A stretch of DNA of 64,000 nucleotides, from NCBI RefSeq assembly GCF_019320115.1, contig NC_089598.1, forward strand, positions 27,075,491-27,139,490. Reading direction: 5' to 3'. The notes under the pieces are model-generated. The model worked only from the letters and a program-made list of their open reading frames with translations. It was not told where the DNA came from and made no database searches. Each line of letters starts with the position of its first letter. The first letter of the stretch is position 1. The translations under genes and the position numbers were made by a program. Of the stretch, positions 45,813-58,098 are shown piece after piece. Source of the DNA: Miscanthus floridulus (taxonomy: Eukaryota > Streptophyta > Magnoliopsida > Poales > Poaceae).

Positions 45813-48800
45813 ATCTCTCCCTTTTTGGTAATTAATAACAACTCTACAAAGATATGAAAATTAAGCTCTTTTAGATTCATGTTGCTTGCCCAAGCAATTT
45901 TATCATGTGAGAATGATTTTGGACAAGTACCACAAACCCGAGATGGTAGTATTAGCTCCCCCTACATATGTGCTAGAGTGTTTGGTTTAAAGTTCACACA
46001 TATGCATAGATTGGAAATGTGGGAGAGTAATTACTACCAAATGATGCTAAGGTGTATAGAGTAAACCTTTGAAGTGTGATATCAATCGGAGTTGCACCTT
46101 TAAGTTCATCCTTAACACCATGGTTAGCTAGATATTACTTGGAAATAAAATTACTAGATACCTCATGAGATCAACATTAAAAGCAAGGTACTACTATTAC
46201 TTGAAGAACATACCAAGTGTCTAGCTATTATCCTATGCATGCTAGTTTTCATTTCATCAAACATATTCTACAACTAGCATACACCACACAAGCATGCATA
46301 TTGAATTTAAAAACTTATGCAATGCAAGCAAGCACATGAATATGCACATATCAAATGCAATCAATCAAAGTTCATGAGCTTGCTCCCCCCTACTTGTGTG
46401 CTTCTCTTGTCCAAGAATTTTGATCAATCTCTTTTCTTTAATGTTGCTCCCTCTTTGTCTATGTCCATGTCCAACCTCTACTTCTTTGTCTCAATCTCTC
46501 CTAAAGCTTTCATATGTTATCTCTTCCTCTTGTACAATCTCAATCTCAAAGCTTTCATATCTTTGTACAATCTCTTCCCCTTTGTCATCAATTTCCAAAA
46601 AAGGTGTGCTTCTCATTGATGCAAAGGTATGCATTTGGGGTAGATGGTTGAGGCTTGAATCTTGCATTTTTTATGAACATCACTTGATTGTTCAAATGAC
46701 ACCACTTGTAGATACCACTTGTAACTTGTATCACTTGTATCTTGTGTAGGGCTTCTTGAGATACCACACATAGGATCTTTGATCTTGATATCAATTTGTG
46801 GGACACCTCCCCCTATGTGATAGCATGGGTCATCCATTTGATACACTTGAGCTCTTGTAGGTGAGGGATGCATTCTTCATTTGATGATCACTTAAAGTTG
46901 AGGATCACTTGTGGAACCATCGTCTTGCATGATTGATACCATGTGTAGATGTGATACCACTTGAAAGAATCTTCTAGTATGGACCCACTTGTTGGATTTA
47001 TCAATAAAAACCATTTCTTGAGCCTTTGTTATCTTTATTAGTACCACTTATAGGATATCACTTGTGAGTTGATCTAGACATCACTTATTAATTCTTGATG
47101 AAATACTTGAGTCTAGATACCACTTGAAACAAACAATCTAGATATCCATTTGCATTGTTGTCTTGTGCTTTTACTCTTGTTATTTATCATGAGCTTCTAA
47201 GTTGACTTGAACTAAATTGATTTGTCTAAACTTCTAAGTCCGGTTTGAACCAATGACAAGCTTCTTCACACCTTTTACAAGGGTTATCTTTCCAATGTTG
47301 TACTTGTCACTTGTTAGCAATCCAAATTAAATCAAGTACTTGGGTTTACTTAGCTCATGAACAAATTCATATACCAACCACTAGATCAAGTAATCATTCA
47401 AGCAATAGTGGTAGGCTATGAATGTAAAACTTTTGTTTGTTATGCATGATCCTATGAGGCATGTACTATATGCACTAACCTCATACTAGTAAGGGATGAA
47501 ATGATCTTGCACATTATAATGATACCTTTGCTATGTTGAAGTAGAGGATAGTCACATAGATTCCAATTTATTACTCCAATAGCAATGTGAAGTTCAATTA
47601 TAAGCTTGGTGAAGACCAATAGATACCGTTTTGAATTCCATTCTTCACTCATATGAAATGAATACCACTTATGATCAAGTACACTTTCTTGTTTTGGTTG
47701 ACTTGCTTCATCTTTGGATCAATGCTTGCATGAGAGCATCAATGTGAGAATACCACTTAAAATATTATGATTAGCTCTCTTTTGGGTGTTGCTTGCTTTT
47801 CTCGGTCAACCCATTCGATTGCTTCAACTAAGCATCTCGAATATTTCTCGGATCACCACTTCCATGTTAGCCTTCCAAGTACCACACTTGGTTTACCTAC
47901 TCATAGGCGCAACCCCTACAATGGGGACAAGTAACCTCTCTCCAATAACCATTCTTGATACTCACTTGAAATAACTTGATTGATTGATCCAAGTGATGGA
48001 CTTAACTTGATGAGTAACCTTGATTCCTTCTTTAAGTCCTTTTCTTTCTACTTGTTTAAGTCATTTTCTTTCTACCAAATGATTTCCAATAGTCACTGGA
48101 ACTTAAACTTTATCTTCATCTTGAGTTTGATATTGATCTTCTAATTTGAGTACCGAATGTGTGCAAAGTACACTCCACAATCAAATGGCCTTGTACTCTT
48201 TGCTTGTCATGCTTAAATATCATCTTAATACCAAACTTAGGTGCCTCAATTACTTATAAACATGTTTCCAACTTGAGGACCTTTCAATCAAAGTGACTCT
48301 AGATCAATCCAACATTTATCACTTTTCTAGCAGATTTTGTACTCTTCAAAGAAAAATTCATATCTCCCAAAATACAAATCTAGATGCCACGAAATTTGGT
48401 GGAGACATGGTTAACTAAGTTATCTAGCATCTGTAAAAATTTAAGATTCATTTGATTTCTAGATTGCTACCATATTTTAATTCTTCCATCACTGCTACAT
48501 GCTGAAAACTGCTGCATTATAGCTGACAAGATTCACTCCAAAACTAAAGCATCTCTTATTCAATTCACATGAAATTTGTACAGCACCTTATACCATAAGT
48601 CTAGAGCATGTGCACCAATTTTTATGCCAATCCAATAAGTTTTGATCACTCAAACATGGCTAAGATCACAGCTAGCTCAGATTTTATAATATAGGACAGA
48701 TTTCAATCATTTGAGCTATACTTTATCAAATATGCATCAAACTTGAAACTAACTCATTTGAAAACTTTCACAAGACATAAATCCATTCAATCCACTTACT

Positions 48801-49204
48801 AAATGTCTTCTTATGAACTTATCCAACACAAATCAATCCAAACTTGACTACTAATCAATTATCCATTCAATCATCTCATAGTAAGCAACATTGCATATTT
48901 ATCCAATTCAATCAACTCATATGCACCCAAATGAAATGGTCAACAAGAGATATACCTTGGCTAGCTCATGATCATCCAACTAGCAAGCTTCAACTCAATT
49001 ATTTGCAAGTCATCAAATATATCCAATGAATCACCAACAACTTGAATTATAGCACTTGTATGTTGATAGCACTTGGACTTCACTCAATTTTCATTTGGCA
49101 TTGCGTTTGGATGTGCACTAAGCTTCATAACTTGATTCAACATATGATGAACAATGTGAGATCAATTGAATCAAGTCTCCAATGCCGATGGTATCTACAA
49201 ACAA
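45813..49204 (-). other. Non-coding interior of the SIRE/Opie-like element
   Basis: AT-rich sequence with no frame resembling integrase, RT or RNase H. Degenerate, irregularly spaced ACCACTTG / ATCACTTG motifs recur, for example at 46700-46745, 46955, 47075, 47115, 47665 and 47750. It takes the place of pol. Confidence 0.7.
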
Positions 49205-51260
49205 TCATCCACTTTTTGATGGTACCCAAACAATTTTGGGTCCTCTCAAGTTAGGTGCAACATACTTAGGCATAGCCTTAGTATGAATAGCGGGATATTT
49301 TGCAATAGCAATCATAGAGGTACCATTACCACCCTTCCTAAGCATAGAATCATCATTAATTGAAATAGGCTTAGGGGTGTTATCTAGGGAATATGAATGT
49401 GCCATGTGTCCCCTTTCCCGGCATGAGTAGCACTTTTTCTTTGATTGAGCCTTCTCTTCCTTGCTCATGTGGTGCTTCTCATTGTCTCGCCTCTCATGGA
49501 TTGCTTGAGCCTTCTTCTCAAGCTTGGTAGGACACTTAGAGGCAAAGTGTCTCGTACTTTCACACTTAAAGCACTTGATGTGAGCATAATCTTTCTTCTC
49601 ATCTTCATTCTTGCTCATCATCTTGGCATCTTGAGTTTGCATTGGATGCCTTGCCTTTCCATCACTTCTTGTTTTCTTCTTCTTTATCATCAAATCACCA
49701 CCATCTTCATGGTTGATCTTGATTTGCTCTTGGGGTGTCTTCTCTTGCTCAACTTGTGGCTTTGGTTGAGGCTCTTCTAGTTGCTTCACCAATTGCTTGG
49801 TTAGCCATATTGAGGTAAGGTGACCCTAAGTGTGGCACTTGAAGAACTTCACATGCTTGAGCCTCCCTTCTTTTATCTTCTTGAGCTTCTCAATGTTAGG
49901 GCAACCATTTGCAAGGTGTCCCGCTTCATGACACCGGTAGCATATGGTATGAGAGAGCTTTCTTTGTTGTATCTTCTTCATCTTTTTCTCTCTCTTTATT
50001 TCGCCCTTTGTCATCTTCTTCTTGAAGCCAAGGCCACACTTGTCACCATAGTTTCTTTGAGTCTTCAACATATGCTCAAAGGTGACTTTTGAGTTGTAGC
50101 ACCTTTCTAGCTTGTTGCTCAATTTTTTCACTTGTTCATTGAGCTCATTGTTCTCCTTCAAAAGGTTAGTTTCACAAGACATAGAAGTAGAACAAGCATC
50201 TATATGTGAAGAGCATAGCATATCTAATAAATCATCACAAGAGGTGGATACATGCTTCTTGCCTACATTACAAGGGTTAGCAACAATTTGATCATTTGAT
50301 CCATGTGATGAGATCTCATTATTTTTAAGTTTCTTTGTAAACATTTTAATGAGAGAAGCATGTTGTTCTAATAATTTATCATGAGATACAAGAAGTGTCT
50401 CATGATTCAATTTTAGCTCATCATATGAAGATTTAAAAGCATCAAGTAATTTCTTATGTTCTTCACAAGAGTTCTTTAGAAATGAGTTTTCATTTTCTAA
50501 TTTAAATGTTTTAGCTTTCTCATTTTCTAAAGACATGGTTATGCTAGCAAGTCTACTAACAAGCTCATCATATGAATCAACATGATTAACCACATTAGCA
50601 TTTGATACCTTGGTGTCACCTTGTGACATGAAACAATGTGGTGTAGTTGGAGAGCTTGTAGTAGCATCATCATCATGGCTTGACCATGAACCAACATAGT
50701 CAAGATCACCACCAAGTGTGCTTGAGGTAGAATCTTTATGTGCAACACTTGTGGCATCATCATCAACCTTATCGAGTGAACTTGTAGTGGATCGATCATC
50801 ATCATCATCACTTGACCATGAGGTGGAGCAATCTTCCACAATCACCAAATTGTGGTTATGCTCAACACACTCATGTGCCTCCACCTTGTGATCATCCTCC
50901 TTGAATTTCCCATCATCACTTGTGGAGAAGTCATCGTAGAAGGCTTGGAGTGCCATCCACATATCATGAGCACTTTTCAAGTCCCACACACATGTAAAAA
51001 CATCATCATGTAAAGCACACATTAGATAATAAAGAGCACGATGATCAAGTAGTAAGCAATCCTCTTGCGCTTGGGTTAGGTTGTCCTTATCCAAAGCATC
51101 ATGAGAAAAACCAACAACAATGATCCACTATGCCTTGGGACCCAATTCATGGAAATGATCAAGCATATGATGTTTCCACCATGCATAGTGTGTGCCATCA
51201 AAAATATGTGAGTCACAAACAACTTCTAGCCCAAAGTTTACCATCCTCTCGGGTCGGTAA
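49205..51260 (-). pseudogene. SIRE/Opie-like Gag, two premature TAG stops
   Basis: One frame runs from MVNFGLEVVCD (about 51245) to 49205, broken only by TAG at 51128-51130 and 49826-49828 (plus-strand coordinates). HIFDGTHYAWWKHHM is the copia Gag N-terminal signature. A long coiled-coil region (about 50150-50550 on the genome) is rich in Glu, Lys and Leu. Zinc knuckles are CYRCHEAGHLANGC, CFKCESTRHFASKC and a third, CYSCRERGHMAHSY, that has lost its last Cys. Length without the stops would be near 680 residues, normal for this lineage. Confidence 0.82.
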
Positions 51261-51283
51261 AGACCACAAATGAGAGACTTAGC

Positions 51284-51295
51284 TCTGATATCACT
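51284..51295 (-). promoter_or_regulatory. Primer-binding site of SIRE/Opie-like element
   Basis: The minus strand reads AGTGATATCAGAGCTAAG after the 5' LTR, one change from the usual TGGTATCAGAGC. Confidence 0.65.
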
Positions 51296-53660
51296 TGTAG
51301 GGTCGAGATGGCGACTAGAGGGAGGGTGAATAGTCATTTCTAAAACTTAATCACGTTGGCTAACCGAAACAAGTGCAAAATTAAAACTACCGGTCTAGCC
51401 AAGACTATACCCCTCTATCTATGTTCTCTAGCACCTTGCAAAGATTCTAATTGAGCAACAAAGGTGCTGGGCTAACTAGAGCTCACCTAACCAATTCTAG
51501 GAGCAAGGTCACACAAACCTATGCCACTAGTATTTCAAGCAATGAGGGAGCTCCTACACATGCTAGTGAGCAAAAGTACAAAGCCAACTAAGCTCACTAG
51601 CAATGCTCAATAACAAGGCAACCAATGCCAAATTAGAGAGCGCAAATACTTAGCTACACAAACTAAGCAAAGTGACTAACAAGGTTACACAAACCAAATT
51701 AGCCACGCAAGGGAGCTACTTCTATGCTACGCAAGCAAGAAGGTAACTAGTGAGCTACACAAGCTAACTAATTACAAGAGCAACTACACAAGCACAATGT
51801 ATATAAAAGTTATCACAAGCTTGTGTAAGGGGATTGCAAACCAACAGGAAGAACAAGGTTGACACGGTGATTTTCTCTCGAGGTTCACGTGCTTGCCAAC
51901 ACGCTACATCCCCATTGTGTCGACCGCTCACTTGGTGGTTCGGCGGCTAATTGGCATCACCCGCCAAGCCCGCACATTGGGCACCACAAGAATCTACCCT
52001 GAAAGTGAGGGTAGCTCAATGACACGGTCAACTAGAGTTGCTCTTCGTGGCTCCCGCAGGGAGAGCACAATGCCCCTCACAAAGCCCTTCTCCGGAGCAC
52101 CGCACAAGCTTCTTGCGGGCTTCGACGGAGACCACCACTAAGCCTTCTAGGAGGTGGCAACCTCCAAGAGTAACAAGCACCACTGGCTTGCAACTCAATC
52201 ACCTAGTGCCACTCGATGCAATCTCACAATGCAACGCACTAGAATCACACTCACTCGCAATCGATTCGCACTCTTGCAAGCACAAGTGAGTCAGAGAGCA
52301 TCCAAGCACTCCTACACAAGCCACATAGGTGTGACGGTGCTCAGCTACCAGCCCAAGGTCGGCCACACACTCCTTTTATAGCCCCAAGGGCTAAAATAGC
52401 CATTACCCCTTCACTGGGCAAAGCGCGTACTGACCGGATGCGCAGGTCATAACGACCGGACACTGGAACCCACTGTCTGGTCACTTACAGAGACGTTCCA
52501 GCGACGTTTTTCAGAGACCGGATGTGTCCGGTCATCACTGACTGGACTCTCCCAACGTTTGGTTGCTTCTGGACACGCTAAAAACACTGACCGGACACTG
52601 TGATCACACTCATAGGTGCTGACCGGACGCAGACCCTAAGCATCCGGTCGTTTTTCACGCCAGTGTCCGGTCATAGACCTTTCAGCGCTAAAACGGCTAT
52701 AACTCTTAGCTTCGAACTCCGATTTCGATGATCTTGGACATTTTGGAAAGCTTACTCAGAGGGCTACACATCTCACATGCATACTTGATCCAAATCACAA
52801 TGTATCAAAGCAGTATTCCAATCCAAGGATCATCCTATAGTTCAGAGTACACCGAAAAACCTTTTTCTTTTCTCTAAGTTGATTCACAATAACTCTAACT
52901 TTTTTCCTTTGCAAATGTGCCAACACCACCAAGTGTGCACCACTATGTATATGTGTGTTAGCTTTTCACAAACATTTTCCAAAGGATTAGCCACTCAACT
53001 TGCCATGCCACTTGATCCTAGCAATGATGCAAAGTTAGATCACTCGAGTGACACTAGATGACCGATATGCAAACAAGTTTGCCCCTCTTGATAGTATGGC
53101 CATCTATCCTAAACCTGGTCATCAACTTCTCTACACACCTTTGACCGGTGAAATGAAATGCCCTAGGTTATACCTTTACCTTGCGCATTCCATTCCATCT
53201 TCTCCAATGTCGATGCAACACATGCACCAACATGATCAACAATGATATGATCCACTTCATATCATCATGTGATCATATTGGTTCATTGATCTTGACTTCA
53301 CTTGCTTTTCACCATTGCCTTCGTCCATCGGCGCCAAGTCTTGCTCAAGCTTCACCGTCATGCGGTCCATCACTCTAAAGCCTCCGACTTGCCCTTCACG
53401 CTTGCATCCGGTCCATCAAGCCAAGTCTTGTCTTGATCTTCTCCACCTTGATCACATGACTCAATGTCATGTCTCATGTGCAATAAGCTCCTTCATCATC
53501 ACATGTGTGAGCTTTGCAATATCTCTAAACCATTTTCACCTTCACGGCATATGTTGCTCACACATGTGTACCTGTGGACTAATCACCTGTGTATCTCACA
53601 TAAACACAATTAGTCCACCTAGGTTGTCACTCAATTGCCAAAACCACACAAGGACCTTTC
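51296..53660 (-). repeat. 5' LTR of the SIRE/Opie-like element
   Basis: 2365 bp, ends TG...CA, similar along its whole length to 43450-45812 with scattered substitutions. The minus-strand TATA box is at about 52368-52382. Confidence 0.88.
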
Positions 53661-53665
53661 ACGTG

Positions 53666-54833
53666 ACATTAAGGCCGCGTCTTGGCCATGACCGAGGGCA
53701 AGCCTCAATTCCTCCACCCACGACCAATTGCTTGTGCCACTACACTCGTACTGCTTCCCTCCTCGCCCTGCGCACTTCCGTCCAACCGCTACCGCCCTCA
53801 CTTCACCGCTGACGCGTCCGGGCCACCATGGAGTGCCGCCAGAAGGCACTGTCGCACATGGGCAGCCCTGATCGGGGCATCTCCGACCGAACCATCTCCA
53901 CGGGCAAGCTTGTGGTGTGTCACTGGTACTCACCCGCTGTCTCTACCATTTCCATAAGGCCGTAGCACACCAAAACTTGGCTATCGCCGTTGTAGGGTGC
54001 TCGTTGTCATGGAGAGGCCATTCTACTGTGTCTCGGCTCATCCAACCGCCGCCCGAAGTTGCGCGTCGTCCTATAGGCGGGGGTCGGCCTCCTAGATGAG
54101 TTGGAGGGGCCCCTGGTTGCCCGGCATGGTGTTGGGGACCGGTCAGATGTAAAGATGATTGGGGGCGAGGGCCTTTTGGCAAAGGACCCGACTATAGGAA
54201 TAGTGTGCATAAGAGCGGCGTTAATACTAGAAAAAGCAAGGGTGCTTTTGCAAAGTGCTGCGCACGCGGGCTCCCTTCCGCTGCGGGCTGGCCTATGTGC
54301 GCGCGGTCGTGTGCGCATGTGGGCCACGTCCGCGTGGTGGTGGGCCGCGCGGGTGGAATTCATTTTTCCTTTTCTTAAGGAATTAGAAATAGCTTGATAT
54401 TTTAATTTCTGAGCTGAATTTTAGAAATTAATATAAAATCATGTAGGTATCCAAAAATTATAAAACCAATTTTGTTAGGTTCCTAAAATTATGCTCTATC
54501 TATTGGTGTATTTAGTTCATGCTTATATGTGTTGACCTTAGGAGCTATTAAATTGTTTAAGAGTACTTAATATTATCAAACTAATTATTGTAGGATTTTT
54601 CTGGCAAAATGGTGATAGTTCTAGCCTTGAAATTTTTACAGTAGCTTCATGGCATTATTATGTGCTCACTATAATTTTTGTAGCCCTAAAATAGACTATT
54701 TAATACAGGGCATAGCTTGGTTACACTGTTTTTCCTGTCCGTGTCGGTTAAGGACCGACCGTTGCATTGAATTCTTGTTAGGTCACAGACTTATTATCCT
54801 GAGCACATACTTAATCGAAGCGATTAGGATTAG
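53666..54833 (+). mobile_element. LTR-like segment, right part
   Basis: Continues 42184-43449 after the inserted element. It includes GTTAAGGACCGACCGTTGC and CCTGAGCACATACTTAATCG, also typical of such LTRs as I know them. The right edge, where CACTA coding sequence begins, is approximate, and no TA/CA terminus is clear. Confidence 0.4.
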
Positions 54834-55097
54834 CCGAAGGGAGTTTATGGGCTCGAAGAGAGTTTTGAGATAGACTTAACCGAAGCGATCAGAATAGAAG
54901 TAGACAATGAAAGGGTTGCTGACGAGGACACTAGAGACGAGGTTCGGAATGTGAAGGACTTAGAATTACTTCAACGATTACATTTAGGCAATGATAGTGA
55001 TGATGACATTCTTGATCATGATGATTATATCGACACGCGTGATAGTGATGATAAGACTTATGATCCAGCTAATTCCGATCATGATGATTATTTCTAA
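54834..55097 (+). pseudogene. CACTA transposase (TNP2-type), C-terminal remnant
   Basis: An acidic open frame with EIDLTEAIRIEVDN, then QRLHLGNDSDDD and a final YDPANSDHDDYF before TAA. Acidic tails of this kind close the TNP2-like ORF in grass CACTA elements, and the position just upstream of the second gene agrees. The catalytic part is missing, replaced by the LTR-like segment on the left. Confidence 0.55.
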
Positions 55098-55244
55098 TAC
55101 ATGTATGAGTCGTACTAATTTATTTATTATTTGTCATCCATGTTATTTTTTAAGTATGTTTAGTTTATTTTGCATATCTTTCTAAGTATGTTTTGTTTAT
55201 CTATGCTAATTGATTTACTCTTTTTAATTGCAGGTGATTGAACA

Positions 55245-56003
55245 ATGATGGACGGTACGAGGAAGATCATGGCGCTTTATGAAAAATTCAAAGCTACAGG
55301 TTTAGGGTCAGCTTCAGGGAGGGGTCGTGGCAGGGGTCGAGGGAAGGGTAAAGGGAAGGTTAAAGGGGCAAGGCCCCCATCACCTGTAGCTTCCTTGTTT
55401 TTGTTTGAGGAGGAGGAGATACCTTTTGTGCACGCCTCTGGTGATGAGGAGGAGGTATAGGAGGAGCAGGAGCAGGTGGAGGAGGTAGTTGGTTCCCAGG
55501 TCTGGTTGTGAGGTCCCTCGACCCTCCCGAGGCAACCGATACCTCTTGAGAGACGCCCGATGATTCAACCCTCTAGGAAAAAGTAAGTAACTTTAGATGT
55601 TCTCAATAATTTTTCGTTTGATATGTTGAAAATTACAATGGAAACTAATAATTTATCTTAATCACTTGGGTAGGGGTTGGATTAAGGTCAGTGGGGGTGA
55701 TCACAACCGCAAGGTCAACAGCATCCTTGGCCTTTTATGTAGGCTACACTTCCCTGGCTTAGTGCAGTTCAGCAAAGAGCAGCAGCCGACCTACACATGG
55801 GACCACTACGTCGCCACCCGCTACATCGCTGATCATGACGACAGGGTGTTCCCCAACAAGGCGGAGCGGGTGAAGGGCGAGCTGTGGGTAAGTATTCCTC
55901 GCACTACATTGCTCAATACATCACATTCACTAGACATTCTTGAAGTAATGACTGTATACATTGTGTCTATATGTAGGAATTCTACAGATGTCGGGAGGGG
56001 TAT
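55245..56003 (+). pseudogene. CACTA second gene, 5' exons
   Basis: An intron acceptor (TTGCAG) lies just before the ATG pair at 55245. Exon 1 has a GRGRGRGRGKGKGK stretch and ARPPSPVASLFLFEEEEIP, with stops at 55458 (TAG) and about 55509 (TGA), donor GTAAGT at about 55581. Exon 2 (55672-55887) gives NSILGLLCRLHFPGLV and YTWDHYVATRYIAD. Exon 3 starts at 55976 (EFYRCREGY) and is cut by the gypsy element after 56003. The protein type matches the plant En/Spm-associated second gene. It is related in role, not in sequence detail, to that at 2033-5637. Confidence 0.7.
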
Positions 56004-56915
56004 TGATGAGGACATCACTCCTTTGGATGTACCAGCTGATCCTCCAACCGTCATGCAAGGTCTAATGACCCGGGCTCGAATGCGTCAACTCAATTTACAG
56101 GTGAGCTCGTTCTTAAGCGATCCTTTTCATACTTTTGAGAATAGACTACTACCTAATGATGTTATCTTGCTTAGGAACATTGGAGAGGGTCAAGAGGGAC
56201 TAAGAGGACGTGGAGGAGGTGATGATGATCAGCAAGGACGTCCAACACAAGCCGGAGGCCCAGTCCAATATGAATTCGAGTCTGCCTCGGCCTCTAGGAC
56301 CAGTCTGCCTTAAACTGGTCGCCCAGGACGCATCCGGACTCCGTTTTCGATGATCCACATATGGATGGAAAGTTAATTTGATAAGGAAGCCAATCCAAGT
56401 GGTTTTACATCAAAAGCTATTCGGAATCAACAGGAATCATCGAAACAAGTCAGCGTCCAGAATCTGCCAGGGTGCTGCGACACCATCTTTTGGTCCGTTG
56501 GACCATGTATCGAGTTTGGGCCCATTAGGGGCGCGTCTAGGGGTCTTGCACGACCCTAGAGTCTTCATAAACAGCCGCTACCCCTCCATTAGGGTTTGGA
56601 TTTTGCTTAGATTATTCTGTCAAGAACAGTTTCACCGTTCATCGGTTTGTGAGACCCCAACTCGTGAGATTAATCAAACATCTGCAATTTGGTTGCGATC
56701 TTTCTTGTTCTTGCTTGTGTTCTTCATTGCACAGGCAGGGATTAGCCTTCTTGGCGAGGTCAACCTAGTCTGTGACTCGGTTGATAACCAGAGGAGCTGT
56801 GGTGCTAAGATTGCAGGGTTCGATCTTTCGATCTGAAGCCGGATCGGTGTGTCATTCTCCGCCACAACGATAGTTACCATCACCTGATGGAAGATCAGGA
56901 TCCCCATCTCCATTA
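56004..56915 (+). repeat. 5' LTR of gypsy element
   Basis: 912 bp. It begins with coding-like sequence identical in type to the end of pol (DEDITPLDVPADPP). The primer-binding site (TGATAATCAGAGCTAAGG) follows at 56917. Confidence 0.92.
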
Positions 56916-58098
56916 AGTGATAATCAGAGCTAAGGTATACTATTAGGTTTACTTTTTATTCCCTAGTTTAAGTGTTTCATATTCGTCCCATAGTCTAGTG
57001 CCATACTCGTTTTTCCTATCCTAGAACCTTCCGCGCCATAGCCTTTGCATATTTCAGTTTCAGAGTCCGTCGTGTTGAGTTTGTGCCCGGGTCGAGGTCT
57101 TGTTGCTAGTTAGGTCATGTTAGAGTCCAGTTCGTGTGTTTTCCCCCATCGTTTCCATCAAATCTTGGCTGTTGTGACCAATTTTGCACACATTGTTCCC
57201 ATTTTGTCCTCTAATTCGGAGCCAATTCTTTAAACTGGTCCAGTTTTCGCATACGAACTCCATTTTCGACGTTCCATATATGCAAATCGATCAGAAAAAA
57301 AATTCGGATCCGTCCATCCCTGGCTTTGCTGAGGTTCAGAATTTTTAGATTGGCCAAAAAGTGGTCACAAGATCCTTGTTTCGTGGTCACAAGGTTTTTG
57401 TCGATTTTTATCCAGTTTTCTGAAAATTCCACAGGCCACGTCTTACACTTGTTTGAGCTCATATTTTCTGTGGTTAATGCTTTTGTGCTCCTAAGTAAAG
57501 GAAAATTATCAAAAAAATAAAATAAAAAAGTCGAAATTTCCCAAAAAAACAACGATAGCCCAAAAAATAGAAAAAAAGAGAGGGGCAAAAGAGGAACAAT
57601 ATCTACAGGAGCACATAGAGAAGACCAAAGTGAGCTGTGTTTGCATGTGCTGTCTGGTTCCTTGTTTGTGTTGTTGTTTCCGTCCACCATACTTGTTTTT
57701 CTCATACCTATCACCTTGCTATCCACCATACTTTTGTCACAACCTGGTACTTGCAACACTTTAGACCAGCAACGAGAACAAGTACTTTGGACTATAATTC
57801 AGCATTACTTTCTGTTACTGACTTGTGTGCCAGATATACATATTACTCTTTGTTGGCCTTCCAAGCTCCACAAATTCTTCAGATCAGTACAGACAAAGGG
57901 CCTTGCAATCTCGGTACCACTACCTCACAGGTATCACGAACCAGCCGCCGGTTGTACCGCCCACTGCTTGCGTTGGTAAGAACTTGGTAAGAGCTTGGTA
58001 AGATGCTTCCACTTGCTGTGAAAAGTGACACCACTACAACCACGTAGTCATTTGGTAGGGATAACTGTCACCTGTTTGTTCCTGTTTTTGTGTTTTCA

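Larger units (their letters stand above)
43450..53660 (-). mobile_element. SIRE/Opie-like LTR retrotransposon lacking pol
   Basis: LTRs of 2363 and 2365 bp (43450-45812, 51296-53660) start TGTAGGGTCG. Flanks CGTGC (43445-43449) and CGTGA (53661-53665) match at 4 of 5. On the minus strand a primer-binding site (TGATATCAGAGC) follows the 5' LTR, and AAAAAGGGAGAGAT precedes the 3' LTR. Only Gag is encoded; 3.4 kb that should hold pol is non-coding. Long LTRs and a coiled-coil Gag with several zinc knuckles suggest the SIRE/Maximus lineage. Confidence 0.88.

Noticed and set aside
56378..56836. 152-codon frame, repeated at 63163-63621
   Set aside because: Occurs at the same place in both LTRs of the gypsy element; no domain, so LTR sequence rather than a gene.
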